Source of the DNA: Paenibacillus sp. FSL R5-0766
GTDB taxonomy: Bacteria > Bacillota > Bacilli > Paenibacillales > Paenibacillaceae
Assembly (NCBI RefSeq): GCF_037971845.1
Contig: NZ_CP150227.1
Location: 2,108,001 to 2,172,000, forward strand
Reading direction: 5' to 3'
DNA: 64,000 bases
Below, piece after piece: positions 1 to 8,249 of this stretch (positions are counted from its first letter, which is position 1; each line of letters begins with the position of its first letter). The position numbers were made by a program, and so were the translations under genes. The notes under the pieces were generated by a model that saw only the letters and a program-made list of their open reading frames with translations, was not told where the DNA came from and did not search any database.

Positions 1-64
1 TTATTCGTGGGGGACTAATGTCCCTCATGATCCCAAATTCTCCCCAAAGGTCCCGAACCCTTTC

Positions 65-94
65 TTGCAGAAAAAAAGTGAGGTATGTTATCAT
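65..94 (+). promoter_or_regulatory. candidate promoter upstream of the small protein and accD
   Basis: TTGCAG at 65-70 and TATCAT at 89-94 are 18 bp apart, a plausible but imperfect sigma-A promoter ahead of the small gene at 143. A small hairpin with GGGAC/GTCCC arms lies just upstream near 13-26. This is pattern matching only. Confidence 0.3.
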
Positions 95-142
95 TAGTCC
101 AATATACGGGCTCTGAACATTAGCTTAGGGGGCGGACAAGGC

Positions 143-331
143 ATGTGGACGGTGATTTACATTGCACCGACAGCAAAGGTTGCGGACAAGATCAAGACCA
201 AGCTTTCGGAAGAAGGTTTTCTGGTACAGACCCGTCCCATCAGTTTATCCAAGCAGCAATTTGAGATTCGCGTCCCTTCTGGGGAATTGGAAGAGGTCCA
301 GGAAGTGTTGAATTCCATTCTGCATTCCTGA
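143..331 (+). CDS. small conserved-looking protein preceding accD
   Basis: This 62-residue ORF begins with ATG a few bases after a G-rich ribosome binding site near 127-133. The predicted order is beta-alpha-beta-beta-alpha: WTVIYIA, then a Lys-rich helix, QTRPIS, FEIRVP, and a final helix ending NSILHS. That pattern resembles small ferredoxin-like or ACT-like folds. There are no cysteines, no signal peptide and no obvious catalytic residues. It is co-oriented with accD but separated by about 400 bp of non-coding sequence, so it may or may not share the transcript. The function is unknown; the start, RBS and composition look like a real gene rather than a shadow. Confidence 0.65.
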   Translation: MWTVIYIAPTAKVADKIKTKLSEEGFLVQTRPISLSKQQFEIRVPSGELEEVQEVLNSILHS

Positions 332-735
332 TTTGTTCGACATCAACGTGCCTTGGCAGATGAAGAAGTACCATCGGTACATAAGGGACTAATCGCGTAA
401 GCGGAGAGAGGAATCGACTTGCATGTATTGTATGCTGCTGTCCTTCCTTCTTTTTTTGTTAGGACAAGGACCGACCTGGTTGCTCCCGGAGACCCTACCA
501 AGATAGATTCAAACATCGGCGCAACAATCTTTCGGTTTTTGCAGGTAACATCAATCGTGCTGACAGAAGCCGCTGATCCTTGCCCTGTACCGGCGGATTT
601 TTTGTTGTGAATGCTGGACAAGGCCCATGGCAGCGTGTGGGTCGTAAGCGGTTTACCGTAGCACGCGGATGAAGCTGCCACAAGCAGCGCTCTGCAGGTT
701 GCGGCCATCAAATCAACGGCTGGAGAGGTGTAGTT
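332..735 (+). other. 404-bp non-coding stretch upstream of accD, possible structured leader
   Basis: No convincing protein is encoded here. The two overlapping ORFs (419-610 plus, 343-711 minus) have compositions unlike proteins and lack good ribosome binding sites. The segment has several GC-rich self-complementary patches, notably around 610-715, as expected of a long 5' leader. I see no T-box consensus and no recognisable riboswitch core. Its length ahead of an acetyl-CoA carboxylase gene makes transcript-level control possible but unproven. Confidence 0.3.
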
Positions 736-1629
736 GTGTTCAAAGATATATTCCAGAAGAAACGGAAGTACGCTACCATACCTTCCGAGCGTGCACTTCC
801 CGGCGAAGGCCAGGAAGTCCTAGAACGCCCAAAACGTGAAATACCTGAAGGGCTTATGAACAAGTGCAGCAAATGCGGCACCATTCAATATAGCAAGGAA
901 TTGGAGAAAAATCTGAAAGTATGTCCTGCCTGTGGTTACCATATGCGTCTTAACGCTATGGAGCGCATTGCTATGGTACTTGATGATCAAGGATTTGTTG
1001 AGTTTGATGCTGATATGATATCGGTTGATCCACTTGGCTTTCCTGGATATAGCAACAAATTGGAACAACAGCGTCTGAAATCAGGCCTGAAGGAAGCGGT
1101 AATTACAGGGGAAGGAACCATTGAGGGCCTGCCTGTAGTTGTGGCTGTCATGAGCTTTGATTTCTTCACAGGCAGCATGGGTTCTGTTGTAGGGGAGAAA
1201 ATTACCCGTGCCGTTGAGCATGCAACAGAGAAACGGTTACCATTGATTATTTTCTCTACATCAGGTGGTGCCCGGATGCAAGAGAGTATTCTCAGCCTCA
1301 TGCAAATGGCCAAAACAAGCGCAGCGTTATCCCGTTTGGATGAACAGGGCGGGCTGTACATTTCGGTCATTACGGACCCAACGACAGGTGGAGTCTCGGC
1401 AAGTTTTGCGAGCCTGGGCGATATTAATATTGCCGAACCTGGCGCTGTATTTGGTTTTGCCGGCAGAATCGTTATCGAACAGACGATCCGTCAGAAGTTA
1501 CCTGATGATTTCCAGACGGCTGAATTTAATATGCAACATGGTCAGTTGGACATGGTTGTGCACCGGAAAGAGCTTCGGGCCACGCTTGGCAAGCTTCTGG
1601 ATATGCATAGTGAAAAAGGAGGGGTCTAA
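736..1629 (+). CDS. accD: acetyl-CoA carboxylase carboxyltransferase subunit beta
   Basis: The product is the beta subunit of the carboxyltransferase half of acetyl-CoA carboxylase, which moves the carboxyl group from carboxybiotin to acetyl-CoA to make malonyl-CoA in the cytoplasm. The 297 residues begin with an N-terminal zinc ribbon (Cys44, Cys47, Cys63, Cys66 in CSKCGT...CPACGYH). A crotonase-like carboxyltransferase domain follows, with the family signatures [14 protein letters not shown] and [10 protein letters not shown]. The length is normal. The start is GTG at 736, chosen because TGGAGAGG lies 8 bp upstream and the zinc ribbon is complete from there. The stop abuts the accA start, so the two subunits are co-transcribed and probably translationally coupled. 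No FapR-type operator was recognised upstream. Confidence 0.97.
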   Translation: MFKDIFQKKRKYATIPSERALPGEGQEVLERPKREIPEGLMNKCSKCGTIQYSKELEKNLKVCPACGYHMRLNAMERIAMVLDDQGFVEFDADMISVDPLGFPGYSNKLEQQRLKSGLKEAVITGEGTIEGLPVVVAVMSFDFFTGSMGSVVGEKITRAVEHATEKRLPLIIFSTSGGARMQESILSLMQMAKTSAALSRLDEQGGLYISVITDPTTGGVSASFASLGDINIAEPGAVFGFAGRIVIEQTIRQKLPDDFQTAEFNMQHGQLDMVVHRKELRATLGKLLDMHSEKGGV

Positions 1630-2661
1630 ATGGCGGGTGAGTTGCCATATGAAGCGCCTCTGGTTGAGATGCGCAAAAAGATTGATGAACTCGTACAGTT
1701 TGGACAGGAAAAAGGCATCGACTTCACGGACGAGATTGCCCGCCTGGAAGAACGTTACCATAGACTTGAAGAAGAGATCTACACTGGCATAACAGCAGCT
1801 CAGAAGATGCATCTGGCCCGTCATCAGCAGCGCCCAACGGCGCTGGACCTGATCCAGCTGATATTTACGGACTTCATTGAGCTGCACGGTGATCGCATGT
1901 TCGGAGACGATCTTGCGGTTGTTGGCGGACTTGCCAAGCTGAATGGAAAGACAGTAACGGTAATCGGACAACAGCGGGGGAAAGACACGAAGGATAATAT
2001 CGCCCGCTTTTTCGGCAGCGCTCATCCAGAAGGTTTCCGAAAAGGACTTCGTCTGATGAAACAAGCGAACAAATTTGGCCGTCCTATTATTACGTTTATT
2101 GATACTAAAGGGGCGTATCCGGGTAATACTGCAGAAGAGAGAGGTCAATCGGAAGCGATTGCTCGCAACCTGATGGAGATGGCGAAGCTATCGGTTCCTG
2201 TTATTGTTGTGGTCATCGGCGAAGGTGGAAGCGGCGGTGCCCTCGCTATGGCTGTGGGTAATCGTGTGTTGATGCTGGAACATGCGATCTATTCTGCAAT
2301 CTCTCCAAACGGCGCTGCTTCGATTCTCTGGAAGGATGCATCCAAGGCAGATCAGGCGGCTGAAGCCATGAAAATAACAGCCAAAGACCTGCTGGAGATG
2401 GAAGTCATTGAAGAGATTGTCCCTGAGCCACGCGGCGGTGCTCATCGGGATTATGAAGCGTCTGCTGCTTTCATCAGTGAAGCCTTGGTCCGTCATCTCG
2501 ACGATATGAAGAGTTGGAGCGGGGATCAGCTGAAACAGGATCGTTATGAGAAATTCCGTAAAATTGGATCGGTGACGTTTGAACCTCAAGCATCCATTGA
2601 AGCCCCTCAAGAGCTTGTAAAAGTCGATGTTGCGAGTAATTTGTCGGGAAATGCTGAATAA
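1630..2661 (+). CDS. accA: acetyl-CoA carboxylase carboxyltransferase subunit alpha
   Basis: This is the alpha subunit that pairs with AccD in the carboxyltransferase heterotetramer for malonyl-CoA synthesis. The protein is 343 residues. Recognisable family segments are the helical N-terminus, [43 protein letters not shown] and [17 protein letters not shown], which form the acyl-CoA binding and oxyanion region. The ATG directly follows the accD stop, with AAAGGAGGGG as ribosome binding site inside the accD end. The C-terminal tail (about residues 290-343) is poorly structured and slightly longer than in E. coli. Pyruvate kinase follows 105 bp downstream on the same strand. Confidence 0.97.
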   Translation: MAGELPYEAPLVEMRKKIDELVQFGQEKGIDFTDEIARLEERYHRLEEEIYTGITAAQKMHLARHQQRPTALDLIQLIFTDFIELHGDRMFGDDLAVVGGLAKLNGKTVTVIGQQRGKDTKDNIARFFGSAHPEGFRKGLRLMKQANKFGRPIITFIDTKGAYPGNTAEERGQSEAIARNLMEMAKLSVPVIVVVIGEGGSGGALAMAVGNRVLMLEHAIYSAISPNGAASILWKDASKADQAAEAMKITAKDLLEMEVIEEIVPEPRGGAHRDYEASAAFISEALVRHLDDMKSWSGDQLKQDRYEKFRKIGSVTFEPQASIEAPQELVKVDVASNLSGNAE

Positions 2662-2766
2662 TGTGACGAATTTCCTATACAAATGAGCAAAAGTATAGTA
2701 AATTTAATAGTTGGAAAAAGAAAAATAGATAAAGAGTAATACCTTTAAAATCGGAGGAAACCCAAA

Positions 2767-4194
2767 ATGCGTAAAACGAAAATTGTATGTACCATTGGTC
2801 CATCCAGTGAATCTCTGGAGAACACCAAAAAATTGATTATGGCCGGTATGAATGTGGCCCGTCTGAACTTCTCCCACGGTGATTTCGATGAGCACGGCGG
2901 ACGGATCATTGCGATTCGCCAAGCATGCGAAGAGTTGAACAAAACAGTAGCGATCCTGCTGGACACCAAAGGACCGGAAATTCGGACAGGTAAACTCGAA
3001 GTTGAACCGATCGAATTGGTTCAAGACGAGTACATCACTTTGACAACAGAAGAAATTCTGGGCACCAAAGAACGTCTTTCCATTACGTATACAGATCTTC
3101 CGAATGATGTTGAACCGGGATCTACAATTCTGATCGACGACGGTCTGATCGGACTGACTGTGGTGGAAGTGCAAGGCACCGAGATCAAATGCCGTATCGT
3201 TAACGGCGGATCGATCAAAAGCAAAAAAGGTGTTAACGTTCCGGGCGTTGCCATTTCTCTGCCGGGTATCACCGAGAAAGACGCTAACGATATCGTATTT
3301 GGTATCGAACAAGGTGTCGATTTCATCGCGGCTTCTTTTGTACGTAAAGCAAGTGACGTACTTGAGATTCGTGAATTGCTTGAAAAACACAATGCTGGAC
3401 ATATCCAAATCATCTCCAAAATCGAAAACCAACAAGGTGTCGATAACCTCGACGAAATCCTTGAAGTGTCTGACGGCCTGATGGTTGCTCGTGGAGACCT
3501 GGGTGTTGAGATTCCTGCGGAAGAAGTACCATTGGTACAAAAACGCATGATCCAAAAATGTAATGTTGCAGGTAAACCGGTTATCACAGCTACACAAATG
3601 CTGGATTCCATGCAGCGTAACCCGCGTCCAACACGTGCGGAAGCAAGTGACGTGGCGAATGCGATCTTCGACGGTACGGACGCAATCATGTTGTCTGGTG
3701 AGACAGCTGCGGGTAAATACCCAGTTGAATCTGTTCTGACGATGTCCCGTATTGCTGAAAAAGCAGAATCTGCTCTGCCTTACCAAGAGTTGTACCTGAA
3801 ACAACGTGTTGCTCAACAAACAACAGTTACAGAAGCAATCAGCCAATCGGTTGCTCTCCAAGCTCAAGATTTGAACGCAAAAGCGATCATCACTTCGACT
3901 GAATCAGGACATACTGCACGCATGATTTCCAAGTATCGTCCAGAATCTCCAATCATCGCTGTGACTACGGAAGACAGAACTTCCCGTCGTTTAGCTCTGG
4001 CTTGGGGTGTAACTCCTGTCAAAGGAAGACTGGTTGATTCCACGGATGCTTTGTTCGAAAACGCAATTGAAGGCGGCGTAAAATCCGGACTTGTTAAAGA
4101 AGGAGACCTGGTTGTGATCACAGCAGGTGTACCTTTGGGTCGTTCCGGTTCTACCAACCTGATTAAAGTAAGCCAAATTCCAAACAACGCTTAA
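2767..4194 (+). CDS. pyk: pyruvate kinase, short form without C-terminal extra domain
   Basis: The enzyme converts phosphoenolpyruvate and ADP to pyruvate and ATP, the last step of glycolysis. Its 475 residues carry the classic signatures: [13 protein letters not shown] at the N-terminus, [19 protein letters not shown], the active-site block around [14 protein letters not shown] and [10 protein letters not shown], and [14 protein letters not shown]. The C-terminal domain ends at NNA shortly after the [18 protein letters not shown] segment. B. subtilis pyruvate kinase is about 585 residues because of an added PEP-utilising-like C-terminal domain; that domain is absent here and the frame is clean, so this is a natural short form. 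The ribosome binding site GGAGG is at 2753-2757. A strong terminator follows. Confidence 0.97.
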   Translation: MRKTKIVCTIGPSSESLENTKKLIMAGMNVARLNFSHGDFDEHGGRIIAIRQACEELNKTVAILLDTKGPEIRTGKLEVEPIELVQDEYITLTTEEILGTKERLSITYTDLPNDVEPGSTILIDDGLIGLTVVEVQGTEIKCRIVNGGSIKSKKGVNVPGVAISLPGITEKDANDIVFGIEQGVDFIAASFVRKASDVLEIRELLEKHNAGHIQIISKIENQQGVDNLDEILEVSDGLMVARGDLGVEIPAEEVPLVQKRMIQKCNVAGKPVITATQMLDSMQRNPRPTRAEASDVANAIFDGTDAIMLSGETAAGKYPVESVLTMSRIAEKAESALPYQELYLKQRVAQQTTVTEAISQSVALQAQDLNAKAIITSTESGHTARMISKYRPESPIIAVTTEDRTSRRLALAWGVTPVKGRLVDSTDALFENAIEGGVKSGLVKEGDLVVITAGVPLGRSGSTNLIKVSQIPNNA

Positions 4195-4215
4195 TAGCGT
4201 CTTGGATGGAGAAGC

Positions 4216-4262
4216 AACAGGAAAGAAGCAATGGGGCGTTCTTGTCCCGTTGCTTTTTTTTC
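4216..4262 (+). terminator. rho-independent terminator after pyk
   Basis: AAGCAATGGGGC pairs imperfectly with GTCCCGTTGCTT and is followed by eight T residues. It closes the accD-accA-pyk stretch. Confidence 0.85.
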
Positions 4263-4326
4263 CATCTTATTGACACTTTACAACCATGTAACACGTATGA
4301 ATGATAGAACGGAGGAGGCCGATAAC

Positions 4327-4833
4327 GTGCGAGAACAGAGCAATGGTAGCTGGTATGCGGCACGTCTTCGTGTACGCTATCAAGAAAGTGACCAGATGGG
4401 CGTGGTCTACCACGCGAACTATTTGAATTGGTTTGAAATCGGTCGAACTGAGATGATTCGCCAAATGGGGTATACATATCGTAAAATGGAGGAACAGGGG
4501 TTACTGCTTCCCGTAACCGGACTGGATGTGAAGTATCACAAGCCTGCCCGATATGATGATGAGATTATCATTTTCACCCGTATTGCTGCATTTAGTGGTC
4601 TGCGACTGAACTATGAGTATGACGTAAGACGCATGTCTGAAGAACCTGATGAGCATATGGCGATTGGAGAACGGGTATGGTCAGCTGATGAATCACTCCC
4701 CGGTGAAAGGCTAGTTACAGGTTCTACCCAGCATGTATGGGTGAATGGGGACTGGAAGCCAGTTCGGCTGGATAAGGCAGCCTCTGAGCTATACAGCTCG
4801 CTTGAAAAGGTGTGGCTTTCTGGAAAGGGGTAA
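4327..4833 (+). CDS. YbgC/FadM-like acyl-CoA thioesterase (hot-dog fold)
   Basis: A 168-residue hot-dog-fold thioesterase predicted to hydrolyse acyl-CoA esters in the cytoplasm; the substrate is not evident. The diagnostic segment is RVRYQESDQMGVVYHANYLNWFEIGRTE, in which the Asp of the ESDQMG stretch is the catalytic carboxylate of the 4-hydroxybenzoyl-CoA thioesterase family. LPVTGLDVKYHKPARYDDEI follows. The GTG at 4327 is preferred because GGAGGAGG lies at 4311-4318, 8 bp upstream; longer in-frame starts back to 4231 would run into the pyk terminator. The gene is probably co-transcribed with fxsA, whose start is 8 bp after this stop. Confidence 0.85.
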   Translation: MREQSNGSWYAARLRVRYQESDQMGVVYHANYLNWFEIGRTEMIRQMGYTYRKMEEQGLLLPVTGLDVKYHKPARYDDEIIIFTRIAAFSGLRLNYEYDVRRMSEEPDEHMAIGERVWSADESLPGERLVTGSTQHVWVNGDWKPVRLDKAASELYSSLEKVWLSGKG

Positions 4834-4840
4834 TACGTCA

Positions 4841-5239
4841 ATGCGAAAATGGATGTGGGCTTTACTCTTAATCATTCCGGTGATTGAATTATTTGGTTTT
4901 ATTCTGATGAGTGACTGGATCGGAGCCGGAAAGACATTGCTTCTCATGATTCTCACGTCCTTGATTGGTATAGCAATGTTGCAGTTTGAAGGGCGAAAAG
5001 TACTTGTGGACGCCAAATCCGAGATGGAACGTGGCAAGGTACCTGGAAGAAAAATGGTCGATGGTCTTTTTATTTTTGTCGGTGGTTTCTTGCTTTTGAT
5101 TCCAGGTTTTGTAACGGATCTGATCGGGTTTACACTAATATTTCCATTAACACGTCCGGTTTACCGTCTGTTCTTCCTGGGGTGGCTGGAGAAAAAAATG
5201 AAAAGTGGAAAAATTACGTTTTATCGTCGTCCGAAATGA
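4841..5239 (+). CDS. fxsA: FxsA family membrane protein
   Basis: A 132-residue integral membrane protein of the FxsA family. E. coli FxsA is linked to suppression of F-plasmid exclusion of phage T7; its role in Firmicutes is unknown. Visible features are an N-terminal hydrophobic segment starting MRKWMWALLLIIPVIELFGF, a second around KTLLLMILTSLIGIAML, the conserved cytoplasmic stretch with EGRKVL, and a third hydrophobic block LFIFVGGFLLLIPGFVTDLIGF, which is the most conserved part of the family. The start at 4841 puts the first membrane segment at the true N-terminus; a longer ORF from 4745 overlaps the thioesterase and is unlikely. A terminator follows. Confidence 0.85.
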   Translation: MRKWMWALLLIIPVIELFGFILMSDWIGAGKTLLLMILTSLIGIAMLQFEGRKVLVDAKSEMERGKVPGRKMVDGLFIFVGGFLLLIPGFVTDLIGFTLIFPLTRPVYRLFFLGWLEKKMKSGKITFYRRPK

Positions 5240-5267
5240 AACACTAGTTGTTTTGCATAATGGAAGA

Positions 5268-5310
5268 GGCTCCGCTCAGCAGATAATTTCTGTTGAATGA
5301 AGCCTTTTTC
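5268..5310 (+). terminator. terminator after fxsA
   Basis: GGCTCCGCTCAGCAG pairs imperfectly with CTGTTGAATGAAGCC and is followed by TTTTTC. It lies between the convergent fxsA and ytvI-like genes. Confidence 0.6.
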
Positions 5311-5340
5311 TATTTTCCTGCGTGCTCATAAGATGATGCC

Positions 5341-6459
5341 TCATCGGACACGTCCGTTGATGATATACGTTCTGAGGTCGCGTAATACGTTAGCCCGATT
5401 GAACGCATCGAGAATCACGAGACTGACAGGGCCAATAATCAAGCCCAGAACACCGAACAACTTCAAACCTACAAACATGCCAACGAGCGTGGCGAGTGGG
5501 TCGAGCCCTACACTGCTTGCAAGTACCTTTGGTTCAATAATCTGACGAGCGATCAGTAAGATCAGATAAATAATACTAATGCCAATACCCAGATACAGGT
5601 CCCCATTCATAAAGAGGTATGCTGCCCAAGGCACCATGACAAGGCCAACACCCAGATAAGGAAGCAGATCGACCAAACCAATCATCAGAGCGATGGTGAA
5701 GGCTGAATTAACTTGCAATATAAGCAGCCCAATCATGACGAATAGTGCTGTAATCGAGATCATGATTAATTGTGCTCTTGCGTATCCGAACAGGGCCTTC
5801 TTAAGGTCAGTCCATATGTCGGAGATCGGCTTGCGAATGGAAGAGGGCACCCATCCCGATACGGTGATGTTGTGCCTGGTCCAACTTTTGCTAATGAAGA
5901 ATGTAGACAACAGAACAACGATTAATACCGCGCCCATGTTCGGCAGGGAGGTCAGCAGACTCAGAATCATATTGAAAAATCCGGTGACCAGATCTGTCAC
6001 GGCTGTACCCACCGTCTCAGTCGTTTTACTAATATTGCTGTTGATGGTTTCCTGATAGTTGGGATTTTCCTTGTAAAATTCATTGATCTGCGCAGTCAAA
6101 CTTTGAATGGTGTCATTCTGGGTCCAGCGCACAAATGTGTCCTTGATCTCATCAACATGAAGATCAAAGCTTGTCGTAAGTGAAATGACTTCTTTTACCA
6201 TGCGGGTAATCGCCGCAGACAGCACTACCGCAATGGCTCCAAAATAAAGGATCAATGAAAGAGTTACAGCCAGCCAGCGGGGGAAACGTGCCCGATGCTG
6301 AAGCAGTTTCACTAATGGATTCATGGCATAGGCGATAATCCAGGCAATCGCAAAAGGGTACAAAAGCGGGAACAACAAGTATATGGCAACGGCGATCAGA
6401 ACGGCCGCAATGATAACCCATAAGCCACGGAGCAGGCGTTTCAGTATTATTCTATCCAA
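5341..6459 (-). CDS. ytvI: AI-2E/PerM family membrane protein, YtvI-like
   Basis: A 372-residue polytopic membrane protein of the AI-2E transporter (PerM) family, most like the sporulation membrane protein YtvI that sits in the same neighbourhood in Bacillus. The N-terminus has a hydrophobic pair around LWVIIAAVLIAVAIYLLFPLL and FAIAWIIAYAMNPLV. An amphipathic extracytoplasmic region (about residues 95-150) follows, then a cluster of C-terminal membrane helices including LPYLGVGLVMVPWAAYLF and LFGVLGLIIGPV, typical of the family. The start is TTG at 6457-6459, chosen for the AAGGAGAG ribosome binding site 7 bp upstream. The transported substrate is not known. It is convergent with fxsA and divergent from citZ. 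Confidence 0.8.
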   Translation of the reverse strand: MDRIILKRLLRGLWVIIAAVLIAVAIYLLFPLLYPFAIAWIIAYAMNPLVKLLQHRARFPRWLAVTLSLILYFGAIAVVLSAAITRMVKEVISLTTSFDLHVDEIKDTFVRWTQNDTIQSLTAQINEFYKENPNYQETINSNISKTTETVGTAVTDLVTGFFNMILSLLTSLPNMGAVLIVVLLSTFFISKSWTRHNITVSGWVPSSIRKPISDIWTDLKKALFGYARAQLIMISITALFVMIGLLILQVNSAFTIALMIGLVDLLPYLGVGLVMVPWAAYLFMNGDLYLGIGISIIYLILLIARQIIEPKVLASSVGLDPLATLVGMFVGLKLFGVLGLIIGPVSLVILDAFNRANVLRDLRTYIINGRVR

Positions 6460-6582
6460 GCATCAACTCTCCTTATTTCAATTAAGCCGACCTATGTATG
6501 ATCCATAAAGCAGTATTAGAAATAGATGGCTATCTTAATTAATATAGAGCATTTACAAGGTTTTGAAACGCCGGGATGTTAC

Positions 6583-6620
6583 CAGATCTTGTTCAAAAGC
6601 GGACTTTTGAACAAGATCTG
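6583..6620. repeat. perfect 17-bp inverted repeat with 4-nt loop
   Basis: CAGATCTTGTTCAAAAG at 6583-6599 is exactly complementary to 6604-6620, separated by CGGA. There is no T-run on the plus side, so it is not a standard terminator in that direction. It could be an mRNA hairpin, a boundary element or a remnant of a mobile sequence. Confidence 0.75.
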
Positions 6621-6751
6621 CGGGGATTCTTTCTTTTGCCTAGAGTATGCCTTAGTATTACAGAATATAGCAATAGAAAGTTCTTCATACGACAGGATTG
6701 GTTAAAAAACATTAAATGTCAACCTTGTTTTTGTAAAGGCTTTCAAAAATG

Positions 6752-6770
6752 CTTTATCGGACCGATAAAG
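6752..6770. promoter_or_regulatory. operator-like palindrome upstream of citZ
   Basis: CTTTATCGG-A-CCGATAAAG is a perfect 9-1-9 dyad about 220 bp upstream of citZ. It does not match the CcpC pattern (ATAA-N7-TTAT) I know for Bacillus citrate synthase. The bound protein is unknown. Confidence 0.5.
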
Positions 6771-6895
6771 AAGTTTGATGTGCGAATGAACTCTCATCAT
6801 GTTCACATAAACGACAAAATCCAGTATGATGTTATAAGTAAATACCGATTGACAGATAGGAAAACCGTAGTCTGAAATATTTGTTAATTTTAAAA

Positions 6896-6909
6896 TGAAA
6901 ATGTTTACA
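6896..6909 (+). promoter_or_regulatory. cre-like site upstream of citZ
   Basis: TGAAAATGTTTACA differs at one position from the CcpA cre consensus TGWAANCGNTNWCA. Catabolite repression of citZ by CcpA is established in B. subtilis, so the site is plausible here. Confidence 0.45.
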
Positions 6910-6989
6910 AAAAGAGATTAGGTGCATTTTGGCACTTATATGACACTCTGGAATGGTTCCTGATTTCGCTTATTAAAGGAGAGATGTAT

Positions 6990-8102
6990 ATGACAGCTAC
7001 CAAAGGTCTGGAAGGCATCGTTGCAACAACCTCTTCGATCAGTTCTATTGTAGACGGTGTGCTCACATACCGTGGTTACGATATCGACGATTTGGCTGAA
7101 CATGCCAGCTTTGAAGAAGTTGCCTATTTGTTGTGGTTTGGTAAATTGCCAACAACGGATGAACTGAAATCCCTTCGTAAAAGCCTGAGCGATTACGCGC
7201 CGATTCCGAGCGAGTTGATTGCACAAATCCAATTGTATCCGAAAAACGTCAGTACCATGGCAGCACTTCGTTCCGCTGTCTCTGCACTTGCACTGTACGA
7301 CGAGCAAGCGGATGAGATGACAACGGAAGCGAATGAGAACAAAGCGGTTAAGTTGCAAGCACAGTTGCCAACGATTGTGGCAGCCATCGCCCGTATCCGT
7401 CAGGGCAAAGAACCTGTGGCTCCAAAAGAAGGCGCTTCCATCGCAGAGAACTTTTTATATATGATGACTGGTGAAGAACCATCCGAGACCGCAGTGAAAG
7501 CATTGGATCAAGCCCTTGTCCTGCATGCGGATCACGAGTTAAACGCATCAACATTTGCAGCCCGTGTAACGGTTGCTACGCTGTCAGATATCTATTCCGG
7601 TGTAACTTCCGCCATTGGCGCACTGAAGGGACCACTGCATGGCGGTGCTAACGAAGCTGTTATGAAAATGTTGAATGAGATCGGTACGCCTGATCGTCTT
7701 GAAGCGGCAATTCAGGAAAAACTGAATAATCGTGAAAAAATCATGGGCTTTGGACATCGGGTGTACAAAAACGGTGATCCACGCGCCAAACATCTACAGA
7801 AGATGTCCAAAGAACTTGGCGAGATGAACAATGATACGCGCTTGTATGATATGTCTGTGAAGATCGAGGAACTGGTAACAGGACAAAAAGGACTGAAGCC
7901 TAACGTAGACTTCTATTCTGCTTCTGTATATACCCAACTGGAGATCGAACAGGAATTGTTCACTCCGATCTTTGCCATCAGCCGGGTGTCTGGATGGACT
8001 GCGCATATTTTGGAACAGCTTGCTGACAATCGCATCATTCGTCCACGTGCGGAGTACACTGGCCCTACAGAACAGAAATACGTTTCTATTGAACTTCGCT
8101 AA
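6990..8102 (+). CDS. citZ: citrate synthase
   Basis: The enzyme condenses acetyl-CoA and oxaloacetate to citrate, the entry step of the TCA cycle. The 370-residue length fits the Gram-positive dimeric type. Key active-site segments are visible: HADHELNASTFAARV (first catalytic His), LKGPLHGGANEAVMKML (second His region), GFGHRVYKNGDPRA (His plus Arg) and the C-terminal RVSGWTAHILEQ with the catalytic Asp partner region DNRIIRPRAEYTG. ATG 6990 is preferred to ATG 6984 because AAAGGAGAG ends at 6983, which leaves a normal spacing only for the later start. It begins the citZ-icd-mdh TCA cluster. Confidence 0.96.
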   Translation: MTATKGLEGIVATTSSISSIVDGVLTYRGYDIDDLAEHASFEEVAYLLWFGKLPTTDELKSLRKSLSDYAPIPSELIAQIQLYPKNVSTMAALRSAVSALALYDEQADEMTTEANENKAVKLQAQLPTIVAAIARIRQGKEPVAPKEGASIAENFLYMMTGEEPSETAVKALDQALVLHADHELNASTFAARVTVATLSDIYSGVTSAIGALKGPLHGGANEAVMKMLNEIGTPDRLEAAIQEKLNNREKIMGFGHRVYKNGDPRAKHLQKMSKELGEMNNDTRLYDMSVKIEELVTGQKGLKPNVDFYSASVYTQLEIEQELFTPIFAISRVSGWTAHILEQLADNRIIRPRAEYTGPTEQKYVSIELR

Positions 8103-8249
8103 TAGCGGTAAAAACAGTATAATAATATAGACGAGGTGAAGGGTTGGAAAGCAGAGGCTTTACTGGCTTAAGCTCTCAGGACCCTTCTCTCAACAAGACT
8201 AGTGGTATGATGAATACTGCATATACGAAACCTAGGAGGAATTTTAACT

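Larger units (their letters stand above)
6460..6989. other. 530-bp intergenic region between ytvI and citZ with two dyads and a cre-like site
   Basis: No protein is called; the ORF at 6576-6875 has no ribosome binding site and starts across a hairpin. The region holds a perfect 17-bp inverted repeat (6583-6620), a 9-1-9 palindrome (6752-6770) and a catabolite-response-like element (6896-6909), listed separately. The rest is A+T-rich and presumably contains the divergent promoters of ytvI and citZ. Confidence 0.6.

Noticed and set aside
419..610. 63-codon ORF in the accD leader
   Set aside because: Poor ribosome binding site and a composition unlike a folded protein; the region is treated as non-coding.
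332..735. T-box or riboswitch upstream of accD
   Set aside because: No T-box sequence or other known riboswitch core could be found by eye; left as an unassigned leader.
2704..3867. 387-codon minus-strand ORF opposite pyk
   Set aside because: It is antisense to a clear pyruvate kinase, has a Cys/Phe/Arg-rich composition, and arises from the strong codon bias of the real gene.
6583..6620. Insertion sequence or MITE end
   Set aside because: It is a compact hairpin with a 4-nt loop, with no flanking target duplication or second copy seen in the window.
6576..6875. 99-codon ORF upstream of citZ
   Set aside because: Starts across the perfect hairpin, has no ribosome binding site and contains the 9-1-9 palindrome.
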